A DNA stretch of 64,000 nucleotides. Origin: Lysobacteraceae bacterium PS02065. GTDB lineage: Bacteria; Pseudomonadota; Gammaproteobacteria; Xanthomonadales; Rhodanobacteraceae. Positions 1 through 9,902 of this stretch are shown one piece after another. Position 1 is the stretch's first letter, and every line of letters begins with the position of its first letter. The notes under the pieces were generated by a model. That model was not told the origin of the DNA, searched no databases, and was given only the letters and a program-made list of their open reading frames with translations. The stretch covers positions 1 to 64,000 of the forward strand of contig JASCPI010000016.1 of NCBI GenBank assembly GCA_029959555.1, in the 5' to 3' direction. A program made the translations under genes and the position numbers.

Positions 1-20
1 GCGCGACCCGTGGGTCGCGC
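1..20. terminator. perfect hairpin downstream of the LysM gene
   Basis: A 9-bp perfect inverted repeat (GCGCGACCC / GGGTCGCGC) with a 2-nt centre lies 25 nt beyond the stop codon of the minus-strand LysM gene. No T-run follows, so it is a terminator-like or transcript-protecting hairpin and not a classic intrinsic terminator. It may also serve a gene outside the window. Confidence 0.45.
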
Positions 21-45
21 CGTCTGCGTGATCGCGTGGATCAGG

Positions 46-1203
46 TCAGGGCGTCGAATCGGGATCGTGCAGGAAATCGCCGACGTGGACGGGACGGATG
101 CCGTCCATGACGAGGCCGTAGCTGACGCGGTCGAACGTGCGGAAGATCATCACGTGGCCGATGAACTCGGGCGGCAGCTGGACATTCGCGCGACCGGGCT
201 TGAAGAACGTGCGGCTCTTGCCGTCCGGGTAGTCGGTGCGGTCACGCACGACCTGGCCGTCCGTGTACACCGAATAGACCGTGCCGTTGTCCACGCCGTC
301 CTCGCTGCCACGCGACAGCGCCACGACCTGATGCGTGCCGACCGCGTTCATGGCGTCGGTGAAGGCGATCACGCGCATGTTGTCCGGCGCCTTCGCGGGC
401 GGATGTGGCACGAACTGGTCGTCGTACGGCGAGGGGTCGAGTGCGATGAGGTAGTCGCCGGCCTTCACCTCGAAATCGGAATATGTCACGAGCGCCGACG
501 AGACGTCGGCCGTGCGCGTGACCTGCACGGTGCCGAACTCGAGCACTTCGTAGCCGAGGAAGCGCACGCGGCCCTTGAAGCTCCATTCGTGCGGGCCGTG
601 GCGCCACAGGATGCTCTGGCGACCGTCGCGGCCGTCACGTTCCTGGCGATAGGTCTCGCGCGTGCCGCCGTCTTCTTCAGGCGGCATGTCGTAGTAGCGG
701 CCGAGAGGACGCACGATCGCGAACTTGTCGCCGACCGAGGCCTGCAGGCCGCGTACGTAGACGAGCTGGCCGGTCGCGCCGCGCAGGCGGTCTTCCTCGA
801 TGCCGACGACGTGCGGCGCGTTGCGCAGCTCGTCCTCGCCGATGACCTTCGTGTTCTTGAGGAACTGCTTGATCGCGGAAAGCGGGATCGGCTTGACCGC
901 GTCCTCGAGCGAGGTCTCGCGCACGTGCGGGCCGACCGAGCCCGGGCCGTGCATGACCTTGTTGCCGGACAGGACGAGCTCGTCACCCGGGTAGATCAGG
1001 TGCGGATTGCGCACCTGCGGGTTGAGCTGCCAGATCTCCGGCCAGTGCCAGGGCTTGATGAGGAATTTGGACGAGATGTCCCACAGCGTGTCGCCGCGTT
1101 TGACGACATAACGCTCGGGTGCGTTCTCGGCCCATTGCCCGGCAGCAAAAACCGAGACGGTGAGGAGCAGTCCAGCCGAAACCGAAAGTAGTTTTTTAAG
1201 CAT
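46..1203 (-). CDS. secreted LysM-domain envelope protein
   Basis: Predicted 385-residue exported protein. The N-terminus is a Sec signal peptide (MLKKLL then a hydrophobic run ending near VFAAG), followed by one LysM domain at about residues 30-80 (RYVVKRGDTLWDIS ... NPHLIYPGDELVL), which binds peptidoglycan GlcNAc. The remaining 300 residues have no catalytic motif I recognise. I chose the ATG at 1203; an in-frame TTG four codons upstream abuts an AGG stretch too closely to be used well. It is divergent from def; a LysM protein beside def/fmt is a common xanthomonad arrangement (recollection). A cell-wall-associated role is inferred from the domain only. Confidence 0.88.
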   Translation of the reverse strand: MLKKLLSVSAGLLLTVSVFAAGQWAENAPERYVVKRGDTLWDISSKFLIKPWHWPEIWQLNPQVRNPHLIYPGDELVLSGNKVMHGPGSVGPHVRETSLEDAVKPIPLSAIKQFLKNTKVIGEDELRNAPHVVGIEEDRLRGATGQLVYVRGLQASVGDKFAIVRPLGRYYDMPPEEDGGTRETYRQERDGRDGRQSILWRHGPHEWSFKGRVRFLGYEVLEFGTVQVTRTADVSSALVTYSDFEVKAGDYLIALDPSPYDDQFVPHPPAKAPDNMRVIAFTDAMNAVGTHQVVALSRGSEDGVDNGTVYSVYTDGQVVRDRTDYPDGKSRTFFKPGRANVQLPPEFIGHVMIFRTFDRVSYGLVMDGIRPVHVGDFLHDPDSTP

Positions 1204-1497
1204 GGCCGCCAATTACCTGATTCCCCTATGGCTTGGCGAGTGTATAGGAAACTTTAACGTGAGAAAATGACCGACTTCCCAAATCCGCGGGTCGCGCAAG
1301 CCACGGGCCCGGCGAGGAAAATGAGGCTCGTGCCGAGCCAGCGCCCGGCCACGGCCGGCGGCATCGGCCCGCACGCCACGCGAGCATCGCCCGGATGTCG
1401 CGAAACGCGTAGAATGGCGTCGCAACACGTTGTTTCCTCTCGTTTCGGCCCCAGTTCGGTGCCGAGACCGTTCGACCACGTCCCCGGATCCACCGCC

Positions 1498-2001
1498 ATG
1501 GCCCTCATGAAGATCGTCGAGTTTCCCGATCCGCGCCTGCGCACCGTCGCGCAGCCGGTCACCGTGTTCGATGCCGAGCTCGCGAAACTCGTCGCCGACA
1601 TGTTCGAGACGATGTACGAGGCGCCGGGCATCGGTCTCGCCGCGACCCAGGTCGATGTCCACAGGCAACTGCTCGTGGTCGACGTGTCCGAGGACAAGAA
1701 CCAGCCGCTGGTGCTCGTGAACCCGCGCGTCGTCGAGCGCTCCGGGACGCAGGTCTGCCAGGAAGGCTGTCTCTCCGTGCCCGGCATCTTCGCGGACGTC
1801 GAGCGCGCCGAGCGCATCCGTGTCGAGGCCCAGGACGCGAAGGGCGCTGCGCAGGTGATCGAAGCGGATGGCCTGCTGGCCGTATGCATCCAGCATGAGA
1901 TGGACCACCTCGCGGGCAAGCTCTTCGTCGACTACCTCTCGCCGCTCAAGCGCGAGCTCGTCCGCAAGAAGCTGGCCAAGCAGCGCCGCAACGCGGCCTG
2001 A
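1498..2001 (+). CDS. def: peptide deformylase
   Basis: A 167-residue iron/zinc metalloenzyme that removes the N-formyl group from nascent proteins. All three family motifs are present: GIGLAATQV (motif 1, about residue 44), EGCLSVPG (motif 2, with the metal-binding Cys) and QHEMDH (motif 3, HExxH with two metal-ligand His and the catalytic Glu). The reading frame stays open upstream to 1267, but the family length and the MALMKI N-terminus place the start at ATG 1498; a second ATG at 1507 is possible. The gene is followed 5 nt later by fmt, the enzyme that adds the formyl group, as in most bacteria. Confidence 0.97.
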   Translation: MALMKIVEFPDPRLRTVAQPVTVFDAELAKLVADMFETMYEAPGIGLAATQVDVHRQLLVVDVSEDKNQPLVLVNPRVVERSGTQVCQEGCLSVPGIFADVERAERIRVEAQDAKGAAQVIEADGLLAVCIQHEMDHLAGKLFVDYLSPLKRELVRKKLAKQRRNAA

Positions 2002-2006
2002 TCCCG

Positions 2007-2957
2007 ATGTCCCGGCGACTGCGCCTGGTGTTCGCGGGAACACCCGAATTCGCCGTGGCTGCGTTCCGGGCCTGCCTCGCGGCCGATGTCGACGTCGTCG
2101 CGGCCTACACGCAGCCCGACCGCCCGGCCGGACGTGGCCGCAAGCTCGCCGCGAGCCCGGTCAAGGAGGCCGCGCTCGCCGCCGGCGTTCCCGTCGAGCA
2201 GCCCGAGTCCCTGCGCACGCGCGAGGCACGTGCGCGACTCGCCGCGTGGCAGCCCGACCTCATGGTCGTCGTCGCCTACGGCCTGATCCTCTCGCCGCGC
2301 GTGCTCGCGATTCCGCGCCACGGCTGCTGGAACGTGCACGCCTCGCTGCTGCCGCGCTGGCGCGGTGCGGCGCCGATCCAGCGCGCGATCCTCGCCGGTG
2401 ATGCCGAATCGGGCGTCGGTCTCATGCGCATGGAGGAGGGCCTCGATACCGGCCCCGTCCTGCTCGAGAAGCGCACGCCGATCGAGCCGTCCGACACGGG
2501 CGGCAGCCTGCACGATCGCCTCGCCGCGCTAGGCGCCGCCGTGCTCGGCGAAGGCCTGGCGCGCCTCGTCGCAGGGGATCTGCCGGATGCCCGCGCGCAG
2601 GACCATGAGGGTGTCGTCTACGCGCACAAGCTCGACAAGCGCGAAGCCGTGCTCGACTGGAGCGAATCCGCCGGCGCACTCGAACGCCGCGTGCGCGCGT
2701 TCGATCCCTGGCCGGTTGCCGAGACCACGCTGGCCGGCGAGCGCTTGCGCGTGTGGTCGGCGCGCACGCTCGCGGCGGATCGCACGGCCGCGCCCGGCGA
2801 AGTCGTCGCGGTCGGTCCCGACGGCATCGACGTCGCCACCGGTGACGGCGTGCTGCGCCTCGTCGAGATCCAGCGCGACGGCGGCAAGCGCATGCGCGTG
2901 CGCGACTGGCTCAACGCACGTCCCGATCTCGCCGCGACGCTCGGGGCGCGCGCATGA
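2007..2957 (+). CDS. fmt: methionyl-tRNA formyltransferase
   Basis: A 316-residue enzyme that formylates the amino group of initiator Met-tRNA using 10-formyl-tetrahydrofolate. The N-terminal Rossmann-type formyltransferase domain starts with VFAGTPEFA. The catalytic signature follows near residues 109-122 ([17 protein letters not shown], containing the family SLLPxxRGxxPxxW-like box), then the DTGPVL segment. The C-terminal third is the OB-fold tRNA-binding domain. Length matches the family. It sits 5 nt after def and overlaps the rsmB start in an ATGA, so the three are probably cotranscribed. Confidence 0.97.
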   Translation: MSRRLRLVFAGTPEFAVAAFRACLAADVDVVAAYTQPDRPAGRGRKLAASPVKEAALAAGVPVEQPESLRTREARARLAAWQPDLMVVVAYGLILSPRVLAIPRHGCWNVHASLLPRWRGAAPIQRAILAGDAESGVGLMRMEEGLDTGPVLLEKRTPIEPSDTGGSLHDRLAALGAAVLGEGLARLVAGDLPDARAQDHEGVVYAHKLDKREAVLDWSESAGALERRVRAFDPWPVAETTLAGERLRVWSARTLAADRTAAPGEVVAVGPDGIDVATGDGVLRLVEIQRDGGKRMRVRDWLNARPDLAATLGARA

Positions 2958-4276
2958 GCGCGACGGCGGCCGATCCCGGCGCGCGCCTTCGCGCCGAGGC
3001 CGCGCGAGCGCTCGCACGCATCGTGTTCGACGGCGTGTCGCTGCGCAGCGCGTTCGATGCACGCGCGGCGCGCAACGCCGACCCACGCGATCGCGCGCTG
3101 CTTTCCGCGACGCTGTTCGAGTCGACGCGCTGGTGGCTGCGTTTCGACGCGGCGCTGGCCGGCATGCTCGAGCGTCCGCTGCCGTCCAAGGCGCGCGAGG
3201 TGCGCGCGCTGCTCGTGCTCGCGCTCGTGCAGGTCGAGGTGATGGCGATGCCATCGTATGCGGTCGTCGCTGCCTGCGTGGACGCGGTGCGGCTGCTCGG
3301 CCAGCCGGGCCTGGCCGGACTCGCCAACGCCGTGCTGCGGCGCTGGCTGCGCGAACGCGAGGCGCGCCTCGCCGCGCTCGACGCCGACACCACGACCCAG
3401 GCCGCGCATCCGCGCTGGATCGTCGATGCTCTGCGCGCCGACTGGCCCGAGGCCTGGCGCGGCATGATCGAGGCGAACAATCACGCGGCGGCGCTGACCT
3501 TGCGCGTCAATCGCCGCCGCAGCACGCGCGAAGCCCTGCTCGAGCGCCTCGTCGCCGACGGCGTCGGTGCCACCGCGCACGGCGATCTCGACGATGCGAT
3601 CGTGCTCGATGCGAGCACCGACGTGAGCCGCCTGCCCGGTTTCGCCGAGGGCCATTTCTCGGTGCAGGACGGCGCAGCCCAGCGTGTCGCCACGCTGCTC
3701 GGCGTCGCCGACGGCCAGCGCGTGCTCGATGCCTGCGCGGCGCCGGGCGGCAAGACCGCCCACCTTCTCGAGCGCGCGTCGCTCGAGGTCGTCGCCCTCG
3801 ATGCCGATGCGGGACGCCTGCCGCGCCTGCGCGAGAACCTCGCGCGGCTCGGCCTGTCCGCGCAGGTGCGCCAGGGCGATGCGGCTGCGCCCGCGGCATG
3901 GTGGGACGGTCGCCCGTTCGACCGCATCCTCGTCGACGCACCGTGTTCGGCGACCGGCATCATCCGGCGCCAACCCGACGTCAAGCTGCACCGACGGGCC
4001 TCCGACATCCGCGTGCTCGCGACGACCCAGCGCCGCCTGCTCGACGCCCTCTGGCCGCTGCTCGTGCCGGGTGGCAGGATGCTGTACACGACGTGCTCGG
4101 TCCTGCGCACCGAGAACGAGGCGGTCGTGGCCGGGTTCGCCGCCGCGCACGCCGATGCACGCACGATCGCATTGCCCGACGGTCTCGGCGAAGCCGCCGG
4201 CGGCGGTCGCCAGAACCTGCCGGGGAGTGGAGGCATGGACGGTTTCTTCTATGCACTCGTCGAGAAGGCGCACTAG
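2954..4276 (+). CDS. rsmB: 16S rRNA m5C967 methyltransferase RsmB
   Basis: A 440-residue SAM-dependent rRNA methyltransferase. The first about 140 residues form the NusB-like RNA-binding domain; the rest is the RsmB/NOP2 catalytic domain. Visible motifs are motif [12 protein letters not shown] (about residue 257), motif [10 protein letters not shown] (about 328, with the Cys that aids product release) and motif VI YTTCSV (about 377, with the catalytic Cys that attacks C6 of cytosine). Its start overlaps the fmt stop by ATGA, and its 3' end overlaps the next lipoprotein gene by 26 nt. Confidence 0.96.
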   Translation: MSATAADPGARLRAEAARALARIVFDGVSLRSAFDARAARNADPRDRALLSATLFESTRWWLRFDAALAGMLERPLPSKAREVRALLVLALVQVEVMAMPSYAVVAACVDAVRLLGQPGLAGLANAVLRRWLREREARLAALDADTTTQAAHPRWIVDALRADWPEAWRGMIEANNHAAALTLRVNRRRSTREALLERLVADGVGATAHGDLDDAIVLDASTDVSRLPGFAEGHFSVQDGAAQRVATLLGVADGQRVLDACAAPGGKTAHLLERASLEVVALDADAGRLPRLRENLARLGLSAQVRQGDAAAPAAWWDGRPFDRILVDAPCSATGIIRRQPDVKLHRRASDIRVLATTQRRLLDALWPLLVPGGRMLYTTCSVLRTENEAVVAGFAAAHADARTIALPDGLGEAAGGGRQNLPGSGGMDGFFYALVEKAH

Positions 4277-4796
4277 TGCCGTCCTGCTCGCCGCGGTGCT
4301 CGCGCTGGCGGGCTGCGACGCGCTGCGCGACCAGAAACCGGGCAGCCTCGAAGTGCGCGAGGCGCGGCTCACGCCGGCGGCGGACGGCGCCGAACTCGTG
4401 CTCGACGTCGACTGCCGCCTCAACGGCCCGATGAGCGACGCGCTCGAGCACGGCATCCCGATCACGCTGCGCGTCGACGTGCGTGCCGATGCCCTCGTCG
4501 ACCGGCGCCACGTCGAGTTGCGTTATTTCCCGCTCACGCGCCGCTACCAGCTGCGCGACGTGGCCACCGACAGCGTGCGCAGTTTTCCGGCCTACGAGTA
4601 CCTCACGGATTCGCTCGCGGCCCTGCGCCTGCCGCTGCCGCGCTCCTTCGCCGATCTGGCGCCGGGGACGCGCGTCCGCGTGGACGTCGGCATCGATCGC
4701 GACCTGCTGCCGGGGCCGTTGCGCCTGCCGGCTTTCTTCGAACCCGCGTGGCACCTGCGCGCGCCGGAGTACGCATGGACCGTCGCGGCGGGTTGA
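4251..4796 (+). CDS. DUF4390-family lipoprotein
   Basis: A 181-residue protein with an N-terminal lipoprotein signal ([14 protein letters not shown]; lipobox LALAGC with Cys about residue 22), predicted to be anchored in the envelope. The body matches the DUF4390 pattern by position and content: an acidic N-part, then an LRYFPLTRRYQ segment and a RSFPAYEYL segment. This family typically sits between rsmB and an NtrY-type kinase, exactly as here. It overlaps rsmB by 26 nt and ntrY by 22 nt, so all are translationally linked. Function unknown; the context suggests a partner of the sensor kinase, which is inference. Confidence 0.85.
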   Translation: MHSSRRRTSAVLLAAVLALAGCDALRDQKPGSLEVREARLTPAADGAELVLDVDCRLNGPMSDALEHGIPITLRVDVRADALVDRRHVELRYFPLTRRYQLRDVATDSVRSFPAYEYLTDSLAALRLPLPRSFADLAPGTRVRVDVGIDRDLLPGPLRLPAFFEPAWHLRAPEYAWTVAAG

Positions 4797-6943
4797 CCCT
4801 GCTGACGCGTCGCGTGCTGCCGGCCCTCGCGGTGCTGGCGCTGCTCGCCGCGTCGCTGAAGCTCGCCGAGGATGCCGCGCTCGGCACCGGCGGCTTCACC
4901 GAGCGCTACCGCTGGGTGCTCGGCGCGGCGGCCTTCGCGCTGGTGGCGATGATCGCGCTGATCGGCCAGCGCCTGTGGCGCCTGCGTCGCGACCTCTCGC
5001 GCGAGGCGCCCGGCGCGCGCCTGAGCCGGCGCCTGCTGCTGATCATCGTGCTGCTCGCGGTGCCGCCGGTCGTCGTCGTCTACGGATTCGCGCTGCGCTT
5101 CCTCAATGCCACCGTCGACAGCTGGTTCGACGTCAACCTCGAGCAGGCTCTCGACGACGCGCTCGACGTCGGTCGCATCGTCGTCGACGAACACCTCGCG
5201 ACCGCGGAAGCGGGCAGTCTCGCGCTCGCCGACACGCTCGGTCGGCGTGACGACGCCACACTGCAGGAAGAACTCGACGAGCGCATCGACGCACTCGGCG
5301 CGATCCAGCTGACCGTGTTCGGCGCCGATCGCCGCGTGCTCGCGATGGCGAGTTCCGATCCGCGTTACCTCGATCCCGCCTATCCCGACGCCGGCGTGCT
5401 CATGCGTGTCGGCATGGACGGGCGCCACGCGGTCGCCGAACCGATCGGCGACACGTTGCTGCTGCGCGTCGTCCTGCCCGTCGAGGACGTGCCCGGCTCG
5501 AGCGCGACGCGCCTGCTGCAGGGCTTGTTCCCGTTGCCCGAGCGCCTGCAGCCGCTGACCCGCAGCATCGAGAACGCGAGCTTCGATTTCGAGCGCCTCA
5601 AGTACCTGCGCAACTCGCTCAAGCTCACGTTCGGGCTCATCCTCACGTTCGTTCTGCTGCTGTCGGTGCTGTTCGCGCTGCTCGCCGCGTTCGGTGTGTC
5701 GCGCCGCCTGTTCGCGCCGGTCGGCCGGCTCGTGCACGCGACGCGTGCGGTCGGCGCCGGACGCTACGACACGCCGCTGCCGGTCGCGAGCGACGACGAG
5801 CTCGGCTCGCTCGTGCGTTCGTTCAGCCAGATGACGCGCGAGCTCGAGCTCGCCGGAACGCGTGCGCAGCGCAGCTCGCAGGAGATCGAGACCCAGCGTG
5901 CGTGGCTCGGTGCCGTGCTCGAGCGTCTTTCCGCAGGCGTGCTCGGCTTCGACGCCGCCGGGGTGCTGCGTACGGCCAATCGCGCCGGCGATGCGATCCT
6001 CGGTGTCGCTCTGGCCGCCTACACGGGACGCACGCTCGCCGACGTGAAGCGCGAACGCCCGGAGCTCGCGCCGCTGGTCGATCCGCTCGCACGGCACATG
6101 CGCGAGGGCCTCCGCGAGTGGCGCGAGGAGATCGTCCTCGAGGCGACCGGCGAGAAGCGCGTGCTCATGCTGCGTGGCGCGGCGCTGCCGCACGACGGCG
6201 GTTTCGTCGCGGTCTTCGACGACCTCACCGTGCTCAACAGTGCGCAGCGCGATGCGGCCTGGGGCGAGGTCGCACGGCGCCTCGCGCACGAGGTCAAGAA
6301 TCCGCTCACGCCGATCCAGCTCGCCGCCGAGCGGCTGCGCCGGCGTTTCGTCGGCCGTCTCGCCGCCGACGACAGCGAGCTGCTCGATCGTGCCACGCAC
6401 ACGATCGTGAGCCAGGTCGAGGCGCTCAAGACCATGGTCAACGCGTTCGGCGACTATGCGCGCCCGCCGCAGCTCGCGCTGCGCGCCGCGGCGCTGCACG
6501 TGCTGGTAGGCGAGGTGCTCGATCTCTATGCGAACGACCAGCGCCTCGTGCTCGTGCGCCAGTTCGCCGAGGAGGAGCCGCAGGTGCGCGTCGACGCCGT
6601 GCGCATGCGCCAGGCCCTGCACAACCTCATCAAGAACGCGCTCGAGGCGATCGGCGACGTGCGCAAGCCGCAGGTGGTCGTCGGCACGTCGATCACGCGT
6701 GGCGGCGACGGCGACTGGGTCGAGCTCTCGGTCGCCGACAACGGCCCGGGCCTGCCCGAGGGGTTCGGCGAGCGCTGGTTCGAGCCGTACACGACCAGCA
6801 AGGCGCGCGGTACCGGCCTCGGCCTCGCCGTGGTCAAGAAGATCGCCGAGGAACACGGCGGCAGCGTGCGCGCAGAGAATCACGTCGGCGGCGGTGCCGT
6901 GTTCACGATGCGTTTACCCGTGCAGGGTGCAGTCTCGGGCTGA
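4775..6943 (+). CDS. ntrY: NtrY-like membrane sensor histidine kinase
   Basis: A 722-residue sensor kinase. Two hydrophobic segments lie in the first 60 residues and one near residue 85; a long extracytoplasmic region follows and then a fourth membrane span near residue 290 (LILTFVLLLSVLFALLAAF). After that come HAMP, PAS, HisKA and HATPase domains. The phospho-acceptor is His505 in LAHEVKNPLTPIQ; the N box (LIKNALEAI), G1 (DNGPGLPEG) and G2 (TGLGLAVVKK) are intact. The start at ATG 4775 is preferred over 4748, which would overlap more of the upstream gene. The usual partner NtrX is not adjacent; the likely one lies 13.5 kb downstream at 20447. Confidence 0.9.
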   Translation: MDRRGGLTLLTRRVLPALAVLALLAASLKLAEDAALGTGGFTERYRWVLGAAAFALVAMIALIGQRLWRLRRDLSREAPGARLSRRLLLIIVLLAVPPVVVVYGFALRFLNATVDSWFDVNLEQALDDALDVGRIVVDEHLATAEAGSLALADTLGRRDDATLQEELDERIDALGAIQLTVFGADRRVLAMASSDPRYLDPAYPDAGVLMRVGMDGRHAVAEPIGDTLLLRVVLPVEDVPGSSATRLLQGLFPLPERLQPLTRSIENASFDFERLKYLRNSLKLTFGLILTFVLLLSVLFALLAAFGVSRRLFAPVGRLVHATRAVGAGRYDTPLPVASDDELGSLVRSFSQMTRELELAGTRAQRSSQEIETQRAWLGAVLERLSAGVLGFDAAGVLRTANRAGDAILGVALAAYTGRTLADVKRERPELAPLVDPLARHMREGLREWREEIVLEATGEKRVLMLRGAALPHDGGFVAVFDDLTVLNSAQRDAAWGEVARRLAHEVKNPLTPIQLAAERLRRRFVGRLAADDSELLDRATHTIVSQVEALKTMVNAFGDYARPPQLALRAAALHVLVGEVLDLYANDQRLVLVRQFAEEEPQVRVDAVRMRQALHNLIKNALEAIGDVRKPQVVVGTSITRGGDGDWVELSVADNGPGLPEGFGERWFEPYTTSKARGTGLGLAVVKKIAEEHGGSVRAENHVGGGAVFTMRLPVQGAVSG

Positions 6944-7016
6944 GCGTGGCTTCGACAGGCTCCCGACAAGGGCTGCGTTATGCTGCGCGCCGCCTGACGA
7001 CCACGCCGACGCCACG

Positions 7017-8756
7017 ATGACCGCCGACGCCCTGCTGCCTCTCGCCCGTACGCCGCAGGAGCGTCGCGAGTTCTGGTTCTTCCTGCTCGCCGCGCTGATC
7101 CTGCTGGGCGCCGGCATGGGCCTGCGCGACCCGTGGCCGGCCGACGAACCACGCTTCACGCTCGTCGCCAAGCAGATGGTCGAGAGCGGCGAGTGGTTGA
7201 TCACGCATCGCGGCAGCGAGCTGTACTCGGACAAGCCGCCGATGTTCATGGCCGCCCAGGCGGCCGCGCATACGCTCACCGGCAACTGGCGCATCGCGTT
7301 CCTGCTGCCGTCGCTGCTGGCGTCGCTGGGCACGCTGCTCCTGATCTACGACCTCGGCCGGCGGCTGTGGAACCACCGCACGGGCCTCTGGGCGGCGATC
7401 GCGCTGCTGGCGACGTTCCAGTTCGTCTACCAGGCCAAGCGCGCGCAGATCGATCCGCTGGTGACGTTCTTCATCACGGCGGCGAACTACGGCCTGCTGC
7501 GGCATTTCCTGCTCGGACCCGACTGGCGGGCCTACTGGCTCGGCTGCTTCGCGGCGGGCCTGGGCGTGATCACCAAGGGCGTCGGCGTGCTCGCGCTGTT
7601 CCTGTTCCTGCCGTACCTCGTCGCGCGCTGGCGCGGCTGGTCGCATCTCGCGCCGATCCATGGCGGCGGCTGGCGCTGGGTGGCAGGCGGCCTCGCGTTC
7701 CTCGCCGCTGTCGCATTGTGGATCGTGCCGATGCTGGTCGCCGTACTCACGAGCGATTCGCCCGAGTACCGCGCCTACATGAACGACATCCTGTTCCGCC
7801 AGACCGCAGGGCGCTACACGGATTCGTGGGATCACCACCAGCCGCCGTGGTACTACATCGGCGTCATCGCGTTCTCGTGGATCCCGTTGTCGTTCCTGCT
7901 GCCGGGGCTCGTGCCGGCGTGGCGCGAGCGCCTGCGTGCGCGCGACGCACGGTTCCTGCTGCCGCTCGCGTGGATCGTCATCGTCGTGGTGTTCTTCAGC
8001 ATCCCGCGCGGCAAGCGCGACGTCTACGTGATGCCGGCCTTGCCGTGGCTGGCGCTCGTCGCCGCGCCGTTCGTCGAGGACCTGCTGCGCAGGCTCGGCT
8101 ACCGGCGCCTGCTCGCGGGCTTCGTCGCCGTGCTGGCCTTGCTGTTCGTCGGCGTCGGCATCGCCGCGTGGACGGGGTACCTGCCGCGCGCCGACCGCCT
8201 CGTGGTCGAGCGCGGTTTCGAGGACGGCGGCGTCGCGTTGTGGATGATGCTCATCGGCATCGGTGTCATCGCGGCCGCCTCGGTGCTGGTGTTCCGGGTG
8301 CGCCGCGCACCGCTCGCGCTCGCGACCACGCTCTTCGGGTTGTGGCTCGCATGGAGCCTGTGGGGCTACCCGCAGCTCAACGAATCGACTTCGGCCGCCG
8401 ACGTCATGCAGGACGCCGGTGCGTTGATGCCGCGCGACGCGGAGCTCGCGCTCGTCGCGTGGAAGGAGCAGAACCTGCTGCACGTGGATCGCCCGGCCGT
8501 CGATTTCGGCTTCCGGCGTGCTTGGCACGAGCAGCTGTCGCTGGCGATCCGCTGGCAGCGCGAAGCGCCGGAGAAGCGCTGGGTCTTCGTGCTCGGCGAG
8601 GTCATGGCGCCGTGCATCGCGCGCGAACGCGCCGTGCACGTCGGCAACGCGAACCGGCGCGACTGGTGGCTGTTCCGCGCCGATGCGGTCGAGCCGGCAT
8701 GCCGCGAAGGCGACGTGCCCGCACCCAAGGCCGACGAGGACCACGATGCCGAATGA
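7017..8756 (+). CDS. GT39/ArnT-like membrane glycosyltransferase
   Basis: A 579-residue polytopic inner-membrane protein with about 11-12 hydrophobic segments. The first luminal loop has the GT-C catalytic signature: DPWPADEPRF, in which the Asp/Glu pair resembles the active site of ArnT and protein O-mannosyltransferases, then YSDKPPMFM (the substrate-loop SxKPP motif). Later segments FSIPRGKRDVYVMPALP also match the ArnT pattern. Such enzymes move a sugar from a polyprenyl-phosphate carrier onto lipid A, glycan or protein in the periplasm; the acceptor cannot be told here. It opens a four-gene glycan cluster and overlaps the next gene by 11 nt. Confidence 0.88.
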   Translation: MTADALLPLARTPQERREFWFFLLAALILLGAGMGLRDPWPADEPRFTLVAKQMVESGEWLITHRGSELYSDKPPMFMAAQAAAHTLTGNWRIAFLLPSLLASLGTLLLIYDLGRRLWNHRTGLWAAIALLATFQFVYQAKRAQIDPLVTFFITAANYGLLRHFLLGPDWRAYWLGCFAAGLGVITKGVGVLALFLFLPYLVARWRGWSHLAPIHGGGWRWVAGGLAFLAAVALWIVPMLVAVLTSDSPEYRAYMNDILFRQTAGRYTDSWDHHQPPWYYIGVIAFSWIPLSFLLPGLVPAWRERLRARDARFLLPLAWIVIVVVFFSIPRGKRDVYVMPALPWLALVAAPFVEDLLRRLGYRRLLAGFVAVLALLFVGVGIAAWTGYLPRADRLVVERGFEDGGVALWMMLIGIGVIAAASVLVFRVRRAPLALATTLFGLWLAWSLWGYPQLNESTSAADVMQDAGALMPRDAELALVAWKEQNLLHVDRPAVDFGFRRAWHEQLSLAIRWQREAPEKRWVFVLGEVMAPCIARERAVHVGNANRRDWWLFRADAVEPACREGDVPAPKADEDHDAE

Positions 8757-9741
8757 CGTGCGCGTGCCGCGCATCGACGTCATCGGCTACGACAACGGCG
8801 TCGGCCTCTCGCGTGACCTCGACCTGGTCACGTCGATCCTGGGCGACGCGGGTTTCGACGTGCGCCGCGTCGGTGTCGACAAGGATCGACGCGGCCGCAA
8901 GGGACCCGGTCTGGGCATCCGCCTGCGCCAGTGGTTCGGCGCCTTGCGTGGCGGCCGCCGCACGAACCTGTTCATCGAGCGCATCCGGCCGGCCTGGTTC
9001 ACGGGCTCGCATCGCAACCTGCTGCTCGGCAACCCCGATTTCTTCAAGGACAGCGACGTGCGCGCCGCGCATCGGCTCGATGCGGTGCTCGCCAAGACCG
9101 CACACGCGGTGCCGCTGTTCGCGACCGCCGCGCGCCGCGTCGTCGAGGTCGGCTTCACGAGCGAAGACCGCCGCGACCTTTCCGTGCCGCGCGAGCGCGC
9201 GTTCTTCCACCTGGCCGGACGCAGTCCGCTCAAGGGCACCGCGGCGATCGTCGAGGCCTGGCGGCGGCATCCCGAGTGGCCGATGCTCACGCTGCTGCAG
9301 CATCCGGAGCGCGTGCGCGAGAACCTCGCGTTGCCGAATGTCGTGCACCTGACGCGACGCGTCGACGACGGCGAGCTGCGCGTGCTGCAGAACCGCCACC
9401 GTTTCCACCTGTGTCCGTCGGAGACGGAAGGTTTCGGTCATCACCTCGTCGAGGCGACGAGTGTCGGCGCGGTCGTGCTGACCGTCGATGCGCCGCCGAT
9501 GAATACCCTCGTCGACGCTTCGCGCGGCATCCTCGTGGGGTTCCGGGCGACCGAACCGTTCCGTCTCGCGACACGTCATCTCGTCGATCCCGTCGCGCTC
9601 GAGCACGGCATCGAACGCATGCTCGCGCTCGACGACGCGGCCTGCGAGGCGTTCGGCGGGTGCGCGCGGGCGTGGTACGAGGCCAACGATCGCGCGTTCC
9701 GCGAGCGCCTCGTCGCGGTCGTGCTCGAGCTCGACGCCTGA
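8746..9741 (+). CDS. glycosyltransferase, GT4-like
   Basis: A 331-residue soluble protein of one glycosyltransferase B-type fold. The C-terminal half has the nucleotide-sugar binding features: HLAGRSPLKGTAAIVEAW (the G-x-S/K-x-K loop) and CPSETEGFGHHLVEA, the E(x7)E-type motif of GT4 enzymes. The N-terminal half is shorter than in typical GT4 proteins (about 370 residues). Start ATG 8746 overlaps the preceding gene by 11 nt. Donor and acceptor are unknown; envelope glycan synthesis is inferred from the neighbours. Confidence 0.8.
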   Translation: MPNDVRVPRIDVIGYDNGVGLSRDLDLVTSILGDAGFDVRRVGVDKDRRGRKGPGLGIRLRQWFGALRGGRRTNLFIERIRPAWFTGSHRNLLLGNPDFFKDSDVRAAHRLDAVLAKTAHAVPLFATAARRVVEVGFTSEDRRDLSVPRERAFFHLAGRSPLKGTAAIVEAWRRHPEWPMLTLLQHPERVRENLALPNVVHLTRRVDDGELRVLQNRHRFHLCPSETEGFGHHLVEATSVGAVVLTVDAPPMNTLVDASRGILVGFRATEPFRLATRHLVDPVALEHGIERMLALDDAACEAFGGCARAWYEANDRAFRERLVAVVLELDA

Positions 9742-9902
9742 TCCGTCGTCGGCTTGTCATCCGGCTCGTACCGCCGGGCTGGTAGGATGCGCATCCTGCG
9801 GCCAGGGAACCGGGTCCCTGCCTGCGCGGGCATCGGCCATCCGGCCGTCGCTCCCCCTTGGCTTTCTCGCGTGGGCCGCGCGGCCGCATGCATGGGACGT
9901 CT
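9742..9902. promoter_or_regulatory. intergenic segment with a 14-bp perfect palindrome
   Basis: This 161-nt gap between two glycosyltransferase genes holds a perfect palindrome AGGATGCGCATCCT at 9784-9797 and, just after it, a CAGGGA/TCCCTG inverted repeat (9804-9821). The second element and its GGGTCCCTGCCTGCGCGGGC context resemble the dispersed GC-rich repeats of xanthomonads, but I cannot confirm that from one copy. It could be a regulator site, a REP-like remnant or a terminator for the upstream gene. Confidence 0.35.

Noticed and set aside
10..1191. 393-codon open frame on the plus strand
   Set aside because: Opposite the LysM gene; Ala/Val/Arg/His-rich shadow without motifs.
1267..1497. 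Long N-terminal extension of peptide deformylase
   Set aside because: The family starts at 1498; the extension is Arg/Pro/Ser-rich and lacks conservation features.
4592..6883. 763-codon open frame on the minus strand
   Set aside because: Antisense to ntrY, low-complexity composition.
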